The notes beneath the pieces are model-generated. The model worked only from the letters and a program-made list of their open reading frames with translations. It had not been told where the DNA came from and searched no databases. From Halomonas sp. 328 (lineage in GTDB: Bacteria > Pseudomonadota > Gammaproteobacteria > Pseudomonadales > Halomonadaceae), in contig NZ_JADOTW010000012.1 in assembly GCF_015645095.1 (NCBI RefSeq), positions 1 through 64,000 of the forward strand: a stretch of 64,000 nt of DNA, in the 5' to 3' direction. A program made the position numbers and the translations under genes. Shown one piece after another: positions 52,138-60,355 of the stretch. Position 1 is the first letter of the stretch. Each line of letters starts with the position of its first letter.

Positions 52138-53349
52138 ATGCCCACTCCGGCCACCTCACGGATGATCCTGCTGCTGGCCCTGGCCGGCTTCGCCAGCATG
52201 GCCTCGATGCGCATCACCGACGCCATGCTGCCGGCCCTGGCCGAGACCTTCGCCCGCCCGGTGGCCGACGTGGCCCAGAACATCACCCTCTTCGCCGTGG
52301 CCTACGGCCTGATGCAGCTCGCCTATGGCCCCCTGGGGGATCGCCACGGCGCCCTGCGGGTGATCGGCCTGGCCACCCTGGCCTGCGCCCTGGGCTCGCT
52401 CGGCGCGGCCCTGGCCGGGTCGCTGCCGATGCTGCTGCTGTTTCGTACCCTGAGCGGCGCCACCGCCGCCGCCATCATCCCCCTCTCCATGGCCTGGGTC
52501 GGCGACACCGTGCCCTATGCCGAGCGCCAGGTGGCCCTGGCGCGGATGCTCTCCGGGGCGGTGCTGGGGCTGATCGCCGGCCAGACCCTGGGCGGCCTGC
52601 TGGCGGACACCCTGGGCTGGCGATCCGCCTTCCTGCTGCTGGCCGGGGTCTTCCTGGTCGCGGGTATCCTGCTGATCGCCACCCTGCGCCGGCGCCCCGA
52701 GCTCTCGCCCCCGGGCGAGGGCAGCGACGGCCTCGCCTTCCTGGCGCGGATCCACGGCGTGTTGGCCGAGGCCCGGGCCCGCTGGCTCCTCGCCCTGGTG
52801 TTCCTGGAGGGCATCGCCGCCTTCGGCGCCCTGGGCTTCGCCGCCAGCCACCTGCACCGCTGGCAGGGCCTCTCCCTGACCCGGGCCGGGCTGGCGGTGG
52901 CGCTGTTCGGGGTCGGCGGGCTGATCTTCGCCGCCCTGGCCAGGCTACTGGTGCGGCGCCTGGGCGAGGCCGGCCTGGCCCTGGGCGGCGGCACCCTGAT
53001 GGGCGCCGGCTTCCTCGCCCTGGCCCTGGCGCCCACCCCCATGGGGGCCTCCCTGGGCGCCTTCGTCGCCGGCCTCGGCTTCTACATGATGCACAACACC
53101 CTGCAGATCAACGCCACCCAGATGGCGCCCGCCGCCCGGGGCACCGCCATGGCGGTGTTCGCCGGCTGCCTCTTCCTGGGCCAGTCGGTGGGGGTCGGGC
53201 TGGGCGGGCTGATCCTGCGCCTGGGCGATAGCCGCTGGCTGCTGGCCGGCGCCGGCCTCTGGCTACTGGCGCTGGGGCTGGTGTTCGCCTGGCGGCTGCG
53301 GAGCTGGCGGACCCAAAGCGCCGACGAGCCAACCGAAAAAGCCGCCTGA
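52138..53349 (+). CDS. MFS transporter
   Basis: 403 residues, twelve transmembrane segments by eye. It has the MFS loop motif as YGPLGDRHGALRVIGLA after helix 2, LSGATAAAIIPLSMAWVGDTVPYAERQ in helices 4-5, and a central cytosolic loop (~185-205: RRRPELSPPGEGSDG). AAGGAAAGCCCC precedes the ATG, 13 bases after the Lrp-type gene, so the two are cotranscribed. Export or import of an aromatic amino acid or its keto acid is a reasonable guess from context, but no substrate motif is visible. Confidence 0.87.
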   Translation: MPTPATSRMILLLALAGFASMASMRITDAMLPALAETFARPVADVAQNITLFAVAYGLMQLAYGPLGDRHGALRVIGLATLACALGSLGAALAGSLPMLLLFRTLSGATAAAIIPLSMAWVGDTVPYAERQVALARMLSGAVLGLIAGQTLGGLLADTLGWRSAFLLLAGVFLVAGILLIATLRRRPELSPPGEGSDGLAFLARIHGVLAEARARWLLALVFLEGIAAFGALGFAASHLHRWQGLSLTRAGLAVALFGVGGLIFAALARLLVRRLGEAGLALGGGTLMGAGFLALALAPTPMGASLGAFVAGLGFYMMHNTLQINATQMAPAARGTAMAVFAGCLFLGQSVGVGLGGLILRLGDSRWLLAGAGLWLLALGLVFAWRLRSWRTQSADEPTEKAA

Positions 53350-53383
53350 TAACAAACGGAAGGCTGCCCAAGGCGGGGAGAGA

Positions 53384-53827
53384 TCAACGCTTCGATTCGC
53401 GGCCGACCTCGGCGAAGGCCTCCGCATTGGGGCAGAAGGCGCGGCACGCCTCGGCGTCGGTGTCGTGGCGCAGGGCCTGCCAGCAGGTGCCGATATGCGG
53501 GCAGGCCCGGCAGGCGACCCGCCATTCGGCGGCCCGGGGGGCCGTGGCCAAGCCCTCGGGGTCGAGGCCGAAGCGGCGCATCATGGGTGGCATCAGGGTC
53601 TCGGCGGGGCCCAGCCAGGCCGCCAGCTCGCCGCTGTTCAGGCCCCGGGCCAGGGCCCGCTCCAGGGGCGAGGGCAGCGGCCGGGACAGGTCGTGGATCA
53701 GCGCGCTCAGCCGCTTGGGGGCGCAGCACCTGAGCTCGAGCAGGGCGCGCTCGCCGGCCAGATAGTCGCTCAAGGCATCGGCGAGGCGGGCGCTCTGGGG
53801 CGCGGTGGTAAGAGAGGAGGTCGGCAT
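53384..53827 (-). CDS. Cys-rich DUF6455-like protein
   Basis: 147 residues, with GGAG nine bases before the ATG. The C-terminal third has MMRRFGLDPEGLATA followed by a Cys set (CRACPHIGTC, then CRAFCPNAEAF), the pattern of small DUF6455-type proteins thought to bind metal or an Fe-S cluster. The N-terminal part is helical without motifs. It follows the DUF2783 gene on the same strand after 79 bases and may belong to the hydroxylase operon, for example in electron transfer; that is speculative. Assignment to the DUF is from memory. Confidence 0.6.
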   Translation of the reverse strand: MPTSSLTTAPQSARLADALSDYLAGERALLELRCCAPKRLSALIHDLSRPLPSPLERALARGLNSGELAAWLGPAETLMPPMMRRFGLDPEGLATAPRAAEWRVACRACPHIGTCWQALRHDTDAEACRAFCPNAEAFAEVGRESKR

Positions 53828-53906
53828 GGCGGCGATCTCCGTGGCGGGGATAACTTCAGTATCGGCACCCGGCCTCCGCCATGCCTTGACCCAGGTCAGT
53901 GGTCGC

Positions 53907-54107
53907 TCACCCCTCCTCCTCGCTGGCTCGCCTGGCCTCGAAGATGGCCGCCTCCACCTGACTCACGTCGGGAATCCGATGGGCCAGCGCCAGCGCCAAC
54001 TGGGCCAGAAAGGGCCCCTCCTGGGCCTCGGGCAGGGCATCCAGGGTCTCGGCCAGGCGCTCGTAGACCCGCTCGAGATCGTCGAAGGGCAGTGTCGATG
54101 CGGTCAT
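53907..54107 (-). CDS. DUF2783 small protein, partner of the second flavin hydroxylase
   Basis: 66 residues beginning MTASTLPFDDLERVYERLAE, with FLAQLALALAHRIPDVSQVEAAI, the same helical pattern as the 43211-43417 DUF2783 protein. GGAGGAAACGAATC precedes the ATG. It follows the flavin hydroxylase gene on the same strand, separated by a duplicated junction. By analogy with MhaB it is expected to couple hydroxylation to NAD(P)H use in the adjacent enzyme. Confidence 0.8.
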   Translation of the reverse strand: MTASTLPFDDLERVYERLAETLDALPEAQEGPFLAQLALALAHRIPDVSQVEAAIFEARRASEEEG

Positions 54108-54184
54108 GATTCGTTTCCTCCCAGAGCAGAGGCCAAGACCTCATTCGAGTCAGTATCAGCAAAAGCCAGTGTCGAAGTGGTCAT
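54104..54184 (-). CDS. 26-codon ORF created by a tandem duplication of the gene junction
   Basis: ATG 54184 lies 2 bases after the hydroxylase stop. The ORF begins MTTSTLAFADTD, a degenerate copy of the DUF2783 start (MTASTLPFDD). It ends LASALGGNES, a degenerate copy of the hydroxylase end (LITALGGA), with its TGA overlapping the DUF2783 ATG. Copy offset is 77 bases. It is probably a relic rather than a gene, though the overlapping stop/start could couple translation. Confidence 0.4.
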   Translation of the reverse strand: MTTSTLAFADTDSNEVLASALGGNES

Positions 54185-54186
54185 GG

Positions 54187-55845
54187 TCAGGCGCCTCCCA
54201 GGGCAGTGATCAAGGCGTCGTTCAGGTCGGCGGCGGTGGGACGCTTCCAGCGCGCCGCCAGGTGGCGGTCCGGACGCACCAGGTAGGCGCTGCCCGGCTC
54301 GGCGCCATAGGCGGCGAAGAGGGCCGCGTCGCCGGGCAGGGGTTGGCCCAGGGCGGAATCCTCCACGCCCAGGTGCAGCACCGCGAGTTCCGGGTATTCG
54401 CCCAGGGCGGCGGCAAGCTCAGGGCTTGCCTCGCCGAACAGCAGCAGATTAAAGCCCGTTCCCAGGTGATCGAGCAGGAAGTCGTCGTCGCCCAGGCGGC
54501 GGTTGATCAGCGGCGCCCCGGGGCGAGGGCCGGCAGCGAAGGCGTCCCGGTCGGCCAGGGTCAGGGGGCTCTCGGCATAGGTGTAGGGGGTCACCTGGCG
54601 GGGGTCGGCGAAGGGGCTGGCGTAGTCGTTGTGCAACGCCAGGGCCAGGGCCGCATCGCGCATCCGCCGGTGGCCACGGGTCGGCGGCGTCATGAAGCGG
54701 GTGCTCTTGCCGGCATTGGCAAAGACGTCCAGGGTGGCGCCCCGCCGCTCCGGGGTGTAGCTGTCGAGTAGCCGCTCCGGGGCCCGCCCCTGGAGCACCC
54801 AGGCCAGCTTCCAGCCGGCATTGACCGCATCGGCCAGGCCGTTGTTGAGGCCACGCACCCCGAAGATCGGCACCAGGTGGGCGCTGTCGCCGATAAAGAG
54901 CACCCGGCCATGGCGGTAGTCGTCCAGCGCCAGGGTGTGGGCCTTGTAGAGGCTCCACCACTCCAGCTCCCAATCGCCGCGCTCCTGCATCACCTCGCGG
55001 ATGATCCGTTCCACCCGGTCGCGGATCCTCGCCTCCTGAACGGCCTCGTCGGGGTCCTCGTCGGGGCCCAGTTGGTAGTCGATGCGCCAGATATCGTCGG
55101 GCTGCCTGTGCACCAGGATGGTGGCCTCGGGCAGCGCCGCCGAGTGGAAGAAGGCCCGCCGCTCGGTGGGAAAGTCGGACTTAAGGCGCACGTCGGCGAT
55201 CACGTAGCGCCCCTCGTAGGCCTCACCGTGCAGGGTCAGGTCGAGGGCCTTGCGCACCAGGCTGCGGGCGCCATCGGCGGCCAGCAGGTAGTCGCAGGTC
55301 AGCGCATAGTCGCCCTCCGGGGTGCTCACCGTGAGAGTGACGCCCTCGGCATCCTGGGTCACGCCGCTGACCGCGCTCTGCCAGCGCAACTCCACCCGCT
55401 CGCTTTCCATGGCCCGCTCGATCAGGAACTGCTCGATATACTGCTGCTGCAGGTTGACCATCGGCAGGAAGCGCTCCTGATCCGAGTGGGGCATCTCGAA
55501 GCGGTAGATCTCCCGGTCGCGGAAGTAGGTGCGCCCCCGGGTCCAGCCCAGGCCCTTGGCAACGAAGCGCCGATCGACGCCCAGCTGCTGGAGGATCTCC
55601 AGGCTATGGCGGGAGAGGCAGATGGCCCGGGAGCCGTCGTTGACGGTAGCCTTGTCGTCCAGCACCACGCAGTCGATGCCGTGGCGGGCCAGCTCCAGGG
55701 CGGCGGTGACGCCCACCGGGCCGGCGCCGACGATGGCCACCCGGTGGCGCGGCGTCGCGCCGTCCAGCTCGGGGGGACGAACGAAGGGGAAATGCGGATA
55801 ATCGAAGTAGAGCGAATCGCTCTCGGCGCGTCCGGCGGGTCGCAT
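54187..55845 (-). CDS. FAD-dependent aromatic hydroxylase, MhpA-like (second copy)
   Basis: 552 residues with CGAGGAGCCGCCC before the ATG. The FAD fold is VAIVGAGPVGVTAALELARHGID, the DG motif LLAADGARSLVRKAL, the GD motif LFIGDSAHLVPIFGVRGLNNGLADAVNAGWKLA, with a thioredoxin-like C-terminal part. It is homologous to the 41518-43224 protein but differs enough to have another phenolic substrate. A DUF2783 gene follows and a LuxR-type regulator is divergent. There is no ring-cleavage gene here, so its product must be used elsewhere, possibly by the homogentisate operon. Confidence 0.87.
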   Translation of the reverse strand: MRPAGRAESDSLYFDYPHFPFVRPPELDGATPRHRVAIVGAGPVGVTAALELARHGIDCVVLDDKATVNDGSRAICLSRHSLEILQQLGVDRRFVAKGLGWTRGRTYFRDREIYRFEMPHSDQERFLPMVNLQQQYIEQFLIERAMESERVELRWQSAVSGVTQDAEGVTLTVSTPEGDYALTCDYLLAADGARSLVRKALDLTLHGEAYEGRYVIADVRLKSDFPTERRAFFHSAALPEATILVHRQPDDIWRIDYQLGPDEDPDEAVQEARIRDRVERIIREVMQERGDWELEWWSLYKAHTLALDDYRHGRVLFIGDSAHLVPIFGVRGLNNGLADAVNAGWKLAWVLQGRAPERLLDSYTPERRGATLDVFANAGKSTRFMTPPTRGHRRMRDAALALALHNDYASPFADPRQVTPYTYAESPLTLADRDAFAAGPRPGAPLINRRLGDDDFLLDHLGTGFNLLLFGEASPELAAALGEYPELAVLHLGVEDSALGQPLPGDAALFAAYGAEPGSAYLVRPDRHLAARWKRPTAADLNDALITALGGA

Positions 55846-55944
55846 GGGCGGCTCCTCGTTGGTGTTGTGGAGACCAGCCTAGCCCGCGCCGCCACGTCCG
55901 CCTGTCCCGCAAAAGCCGGGACAGGCCATCCCGAGGAGAGCCTT

Positions 55945-56709
55945 ATGACCCGGCCCACACCGCCCTCCGATCATTGGCCCGCCCTGCTGGCCGGGGTGGC
56001 CGACTGCGTCGAGGCCCTGGGCGGCGCGGACTTCGAGGCGCGCCTGCTGGCCCTGCTGCGGAAAGGAGCGCGCATCGAGCAGTGCATGATCTTCGCCTAC
56101 GACGACGCCGAGGGCGTCGACTGCCTGCTCGCCGACAACGCCCGCCAGCCGCGCCTGGCCGACCGCCTGGCGCGCCTCTATACCCAAGGGCTGTTCCGCC
56201 ACGACCCCAACTACCGGCGCCTGGCACAGGCCGCCTCGCCGACGCTGGAGCTGACGCCCATGCGCGCCGAGGCGATGCCGGAGAGCTACCGGGGCTCGCT
56301 GTTCGCCTTCCCCGACCTGGTGGACAAGGTGGCCCTGACCCTGCGCGAGGCCGAGGGCGCCTATACCCTCAACCTCTACCGGGGCCGCGAGGCCGGCCCC
56401 TTCGATGCCGACGACCTGGCCACCCTGGATGCCCTGGCGCCACTGCTGGCCAGCCTGATCCGCCGCCATTATGGCGCCCCGCGCCCGGCCGAGGCGCGTC
56501 TCAGCCCGGAGGAGCAGGCGGTGCTGGCGCCCCTCTCCGAGCGCGAGCGCCAGCTCTGCCTGCGCCTGCTGCGCGGCCATACCCTCAAGAGCGCCGCCGC
56601 GGAGCTCGAGGTGGCCCTCTCCACCGCCGAGACCTACCGCAAGCGCGCCTATGCCAAGCTGGGGATACCCTCGAAAGCCCGGCTAGTCGCCCTATGCCGG
56701 CGGCAATAA
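55945..56709 (+). CDS. LuxR-type transcriptional regulator
   Basis: 254 residues from ATG 55945, which follows CGAGGAGAG. The last ~65 residues are the LuxR/FixJ helix-turn-helix: LSERERQLCLRLLRGHTLKSAAAELEVALSTAETYRKRAYAKLGI. The first ~170 residues are a GAF/autoinducer-like sensing domain without recognised acyl-homoserine-lactone residues and without a receiver Asp. It is divergent from the second flavin hydroxylase operon across 99 bases and is its likely regulator, perhaps sensing the phenolic substrate. Confidence 0.87.
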   Translation: MTRPTPPSDHWPALLAGVADCVEALGGADFEARLLALLRKGARIEQCMIFAYDDAEGVDCLLADNARQPRLADRLARLYTQGLFRHDPNYRRLAQAASPTLELTPMRAEAMPESYRGSLFAFPDLVDKVALTLREAEGAYTLNLYRGREAGPFDADDLATLDALAPLLASLIRRHYGAPRPAEARLSPEEQAVLAPLSERERQLCLRLLRGHTLKSAAAELEVALSTAETYRKRAYAKLGIPSKARLVALCRRQ

Positions 56710-56770
56710 CCCCACCTCACCGTAGGAGCGCACTTTAGTGCGCGATGGCCCTTGGCAGCGGGCCCGGCCG

Positions 56771-57442
56771 CTAGGCCCGCTGACCCTGCTGCAGGCTCTG
56801 CACCGAGGCCACCAGGTCGTTGAAGCGCTCCCCCTGGATCACCACATGGTCGCGCAGCAGCGCCTCGGCCCGGGCCTCGTCGCCCTCGGCGATGGCCGCC
56901 ACCACTGCCTCGTGCTCGTCGAAGGAGCCCTGCAGGCGGTGGCGCACCTGCAGCTGCATGCGCCGGTAGGGCTGCAGCACCGCGTGTAGCCGCGCCGCCT
57001 CCTGGGTCAGGAAGCCGTTGTGGCTGGCCTCGTAGATGCGCTGGTGAAAGATGCCGTTCTCGTAGTAGTAGCCGTTGGCATCTCCCGCCTCGACCCGGGC
57101 CCGACATGCCTCGTGGGCCTGACGCAGGGCGGCCAGCTCCGCTTCGGTGATGCGCCGCGCCGCCAGCCGGCCACACATCCCCTCCAGTTCCGCCATCACC
57201 TCGAAGCGTTCCACCAGCTCGGTGACGCTGAGCTGGGTGACGAAGGTGCCCCGCTTGGGCACCACCCGCACCATGCCCGACATGGCCAGCTGCTGCAGGG
57301 CCTCGCGGATCGGCGTCCGCGAGCACTGATACTCCCGGGCCAGGGCCTCGGGATCGAGGCGCGCCCCGGGGGCGAAACGCCCCTCGACGATGGCGTCCTC
57401 GAGCAGGGCACGCAGGCGCTGCGCTTGAGAAACGGTAGCCAT
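56771..57442 (-). CDS. GntR-family regulator (FCD), probable regulator of malonate genes (MatR-like)
   Basis: 223 residues from ATG 57442; GGAG sits eight bases upstream, whereas a GTG at 57448 is too close to it. The winged helix has LDPEALAREYQCSRTPIREALQQLAMSGMVRVVPKRGTFV and the FCD domain has MAELEGMCGRLAARRI, FHQRIYEASHNGFL and FDEHEAVVAAIAEGD. It is divergent from the malonate genes; in Rhizobium the GntR protein MatR controls matABC. A perfect TGTTATATATAACA palindrome at 57486-57499 is the candidate operator. Confidence 0.9.
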   Translation of the reverse strand: MATVSQAQRLRALLEDAIVEGRFAPGARLDPEALAREYQCSRTPIREALQQLAMSGMVRVVPKRGTFVTQLSVTELVERFEVMAELEGMCGRLAARRITEAELAALRQAHEACRARVEAGDANGYYYENGIFHQRIYEASHNGFLTQEAARLHAVLQPYRRMQLQVRHRLQGSFDEHEAVVAAIAEGDEARAEALLRDHVVIQGERFNDLVASVQSLQQGQRA

Positions 57443-57485
57443 GATCACGACTCCTTCCTTGACAGATCTATATCTTGGCCCTATC

Positions 57486-57499
57486 TGTTATATATAACA
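57486..57499. promoter_or_regulatory. Operator candidate of the malonate regulator
   Basis: TGTTATATATAACA is a perfect 14-bp palindrome between the GntR gene and the permease gene, 44 bases from the GntR start. AT-rich palindromes of this size are typical of FCD-GntR binding. Confidence 0.65.
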
Positions 57500-57560
57500 A
57501 CTCGGCCCTGTGTATTTAACAGCGCTTTCCCGACCAATAACGACAATGAGGATAAGCCCC

Positions 57561-58949
57561 ATGCCTACCCATGACCTCAAGGTTGAAACCACCCCATCGA
57601 CGGAGGGCGGCCCCATGCAGCGCGCCATGCAACGACTGGGGGAGGGCGTCGCCGCCTTCAGCACCCGCTGGATTCCCGACGCCTTCGCCATCGCCGTGGC
57701 CCTGACCCTGGTGGTCTACCTGGCCGCCCTGATCGCCACCGACCATGGTCCCATCGACCTGGTCGACGCCTGGTACGGCGGCTTCTGGAACCTGCTCGCC
57801 TTCGGCATGATGATGGTGCTGATCGTGGTCACCGGTTATGGCCTGGCCACGGCGCCCCCGGTACAGCGTACCCTGCGCTGGCTGGCCGACCGCCCCCAGA
57901 GTGCCAAGGGCGCGGTGATCATGACCGCCGTCATCGCCGGCCTGCTGGGGTTCCTGCACTGGGGCGTGGCCCTGGTGGTGGGCGCCTTCCTGACCAAGGC
58001 CGTGGCCCACTCCGCCAAGCGACGCGGCCTCAAGGCCCACTTCCCGCTGATCGCCGCGGCGGCCTATGGGGGCATGGTGATCTCCCAGACCGGGCTCTCC
58101 AGCTCCGCGGCCCTGCTGGTCAATACCCCGGGACACTTCCTGGAGGAGAAGATCGGCCTGCTGCCCCTCTCCGAGACCATCTTCCAGCCCTATAGCCTGG
58201 TCTTCGTCGGCCTGACCCTGCTGATGACGCCGCTACTGCTGGCCAGCCTGCACCCCTCACGCCGCCGGGTGGTGGAGATCGAGGGCGAGGAGGAAGCCAT
58301 CAGGGTGGACGAGGCGCCGGCGACCCCCGCCGAACGCTTCAATCGCAGTCGCCTGCTGATGGGCGTGATCGTCGCCGGCGGCCTGTTCTATGTGGCGCGC
58401 TATATCGGCGACCACGGCGTGCTGGGACTCAACCTCAATGTGCTCAACTTCACCATGCTGATGCTGGGCCTGCTGCTGCACGGCTCCCTGGGCGACTACG
58501 GGCGTGCCATCGCCAAGGGCAGCGCCGCGGTGGGTGGCATCATCCTGCAGTTCCCCTTCTATGCCGGCATCCTCGGCCTGATGGCGGGCAGCGGCCTGCT
58601 GGCGATGATCTCCAACGCCTTCGTGGCCATCTCTACCCCCACCACCTTCCCGCTGTGGTCGATGATCAGCGCCGCCCTGGTCAACTTCGCGGTGCCCTCC
58701 GCCGGCGGCCAGTGGGCGGTGCAGGGGCCCATCGCCATCGAGGCCACCGCCCAGCTGGGCCTGCCCAGCCATGTGGCGGTCATGACGGTGATGATGGGCG
58801 ACCAGCTCACCAACCTGGTCCAGCCCTTCTGGCTGCTGCCGCTGCTCGGTATCACCGGCCTCAAGGTGGGCCAGGTGCTGGGCTATACGGCGATCCTGAT
58901 GCTGGCGGTCTTCGTACTCTGCGCCGGCAGCCTACTGTTACTGGTATGA
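57561..58949 (+). CDS. AtoE-type short-chain fatty acid / carboxylate permease
   Basis: 462 residues from ATG 57561, which follows GAGGATAAG. About twelve transmembrane segments after a soluble N-terminus. Features of the AtoE family are DAFAIAVALTLVVYLAALI, WYGGFWNLLAFGMMMVLIVVTGYGLA, GGMVISQTGLSSSAALLVNTPGH and PSAGGQWAVQGPIAIEA. It is the first gene of the malonate cluster, in the place where matC or madLM would be expected, so it probably imports malonate or a related acid. Confidence 0.85.
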   Translation: MPTHDLKVETTPSTEGGPMQRAMQRLGEGVAAFSTRWIPDAFAIAVALTLVVYLAALIATDHGPIDLVDAWYGGFWNLLAFGMMMVLIVVTGYGLATAPPVQRTLRWLADRPQSAKGAVIMTAVIAGLLGFLHWGVALVVGAFLTKAVAHSAKRRGLKAHFPLIAAAAYGGMVISQTGLSSSAALLVNTPGHFLEEKIGLLPLSETIFQPYSLVFVGLTLLMTPLLLASLHPSRRRVVEIEGEEEAIRVDEAPATPAERFNRSRLLMGVIVAGGLFYVARYIGDHGVLGLNLNVLNFTMLMLGLLLHGSLGDYGRAIAKGSAAVGGIILQFPFYAGILGLMAGSGLLAMISNAFVAISTPTTFPLWSMISAALVNFAVPSAGGQWAVQGPIAIEATAQLGLPSHVAVMTVMMGDQLTNLVQPFWLLPLLGITGLKVGQVLGYTAILMLAVFVLCAGSLLLLV

Positions 58950-58977
58950 CCCAAGCGCCATCGACGAGGAGGCGGAC

Positions 58978-60327
58978 ATGAGCGCCAATCGAAACTTTCT
59001 GCAGGAACTGCTGAGCGGCATCGTCAGCCGCGGCCGGCGTCGCACCCAGGAGCCGGCGACCCCGGCCCAGAGCCTGGCGGCCCTGACCCTAGCCTGCGAG
59101 ACCCTGATGCAGCCCGGCGGCGAGGCCTCGCGCATCCTCGTCGCCCAGCAGGCGCTGAGCCACTATGCGGGCCTGGGCGCCGAGCAGCGGCGTGCCTTCT
59201 TCGGCCTGCTGGCCGAGGAGTACGCCGCCGATCCCGAGGCGATCCACGCCGCCTATGCCGCCTACCGGGAAGACCAGGGCAACGCCACCCTGCAGCGCCT
59301 CTTCGCCGCCTGCGAGCCACGCCGCCAGCGCCTGCTGCGACGCCTCAACCTCTGCCCCGGCGGCACCTACGAACTGGTCAAGATGCGCGCCGACCTGCTC
59401 GGCCTGCTCAGGGAAGCCCCGGAGCTGGCGCCGCTGGACGCCGACTTCGCCCACCTCTTCGCCTCCTGGTTCAACCGCGGCTTCCTGATGCTGGAGAGCA
59501 TCGACTGGAACACCCCGGCGGCCATCCTCGAGAAGCTGATCCACTACGAGGCGGTGCACGAGATCTGCGACTGGAGCGACCTGCGCCGCCGCCTCGACCC
59601 GGAGGATCGCCGCTGCTACGCCTTCTTCCATCCAGCCACCGGCGACGAGCCGCTGATCTTCGTGGAAGTGGCGCTGTGCCGCGGCATCCCCGGAAATATC
59701 CAGGCCATCCTGGCGGATGGCGAGGAGCTGCCCGCCGAGGAGGCGGATACCGCCGTCTTCTACAGCATCAGCAACTGCCAGCGCGGCCTGAAGGGCATCT
59801 CCTTCGGCAACTTCCTGATCAAGCAGGTGGTGCAGGAACTCAAGCGGGAACTGCCCAACCTCTCCCAGTTCGTCACCCTGTCGCCGGTGCCCGGCTTCGC
59901 CGCCTGGCTGGATGGCGTGCGGGAGGCGGGCCAGTGCCGCCTCTCCCCCGCCGCCGAGGCGGCCCTGGCGGACGACGCCTGGGCGCAGGACGAGGCCGCC
60001 CGCCAGGCCCTGGAGCCGGAACTACGCGCCCTGGCCGCCCACTACTTCCTCGAAGCCAAACACCGCAGCGGCCTGCCGCTGGACCCGGTGGCACGCTTCC
60101 ACCTGGGCAACGGCGCCAGCCTGCACCGCCTCAACTGGCCCGGCGACACCTCCGCCAAGGGACGCCGACAGGCCCACGGCCTGATGGTCAACTACCGCTA
60201 CGAGCTGGAGCGCATCGAACAGAATCACGAGGCCTTCAGCCGCGACGGCAGCGTCGCCTGCCCCAATGAGCTGCGCCGCCTGGCGAGTCGCGCCAGGCCG
60301 CTGCTGAGCGCACCCCATAACGCCTGA
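58978..60327 (+). CDS. Malonyl-CoA decarboxylase
   Basis: 449 residues, single-chain MCD that converts malonyl-CoA to acetyl-CoA and CO2 (MatA-type). The N-terminal helical domain has LMLESIDWNTPAAILEKLIHYEAVHEI. The GNAT-like catalytic domain has FVEVALCRGIPGNIQAIL, SISNCQRGLKGISFGNFLIKQVV and LSPVPGFAAWL. The catalytic His is expected in VARFHLGNGASLHRLNWPGD near residue 375. GAGGAGGCGGAC precedes the ATG. It is followed by malonyl-CoA synthetase, which makes its substrate. Confidence 0.94.
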   Translation: MSANRNFLQELLSGIVSRGRRRTQEPATPAQSLAALTLACETLMQPGGEASRILVAQQALSHYAGLGAEQRRAFFGLLAEEYAADPEAIHAAYAAYREDQGNATLQRLFAACEPRRQRLLRRLNLCPGGTYELVKMRADLLGLLREAPELAPLDADFAHLFASWFNRGFLMLESIDWNTPAAILEKLIHYEAVHEICDWSDLRRRLDPEDRRCYAFFHPATGDEPLIFVEVALCRGIPGNIQAILADGEELPAEEADTAVFYSISNCQRGLKGISFGNFLIKQVVQELKRELPNLSQFVTLSPVPGFAAWLDGVREAGQCRLSPAAEAALADDAWAQDEAARQALEPELRALAAHYFLEAKHRSGLPLDPVARFHLGNGASLHRLNWPGDTSAKGRRQAHGLMVNYRYELERIEQNHEAFSRDGSVACPNELRRLASRARPLLSAPHNA

Positions 60328-60355
60328 TACCCCGCTTTTCGCGAGAGAGAACGCC

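Noticed and set aside
55945-56709. Quorum-sensing LuxR with acyl-homoserine-lactone binding
   Set aside because: The N-terminal domain lacks the conserved Trp/Tyr/Asp set of LuxR autoinducer domains that I could check, and no luxI-like gene is nearby.
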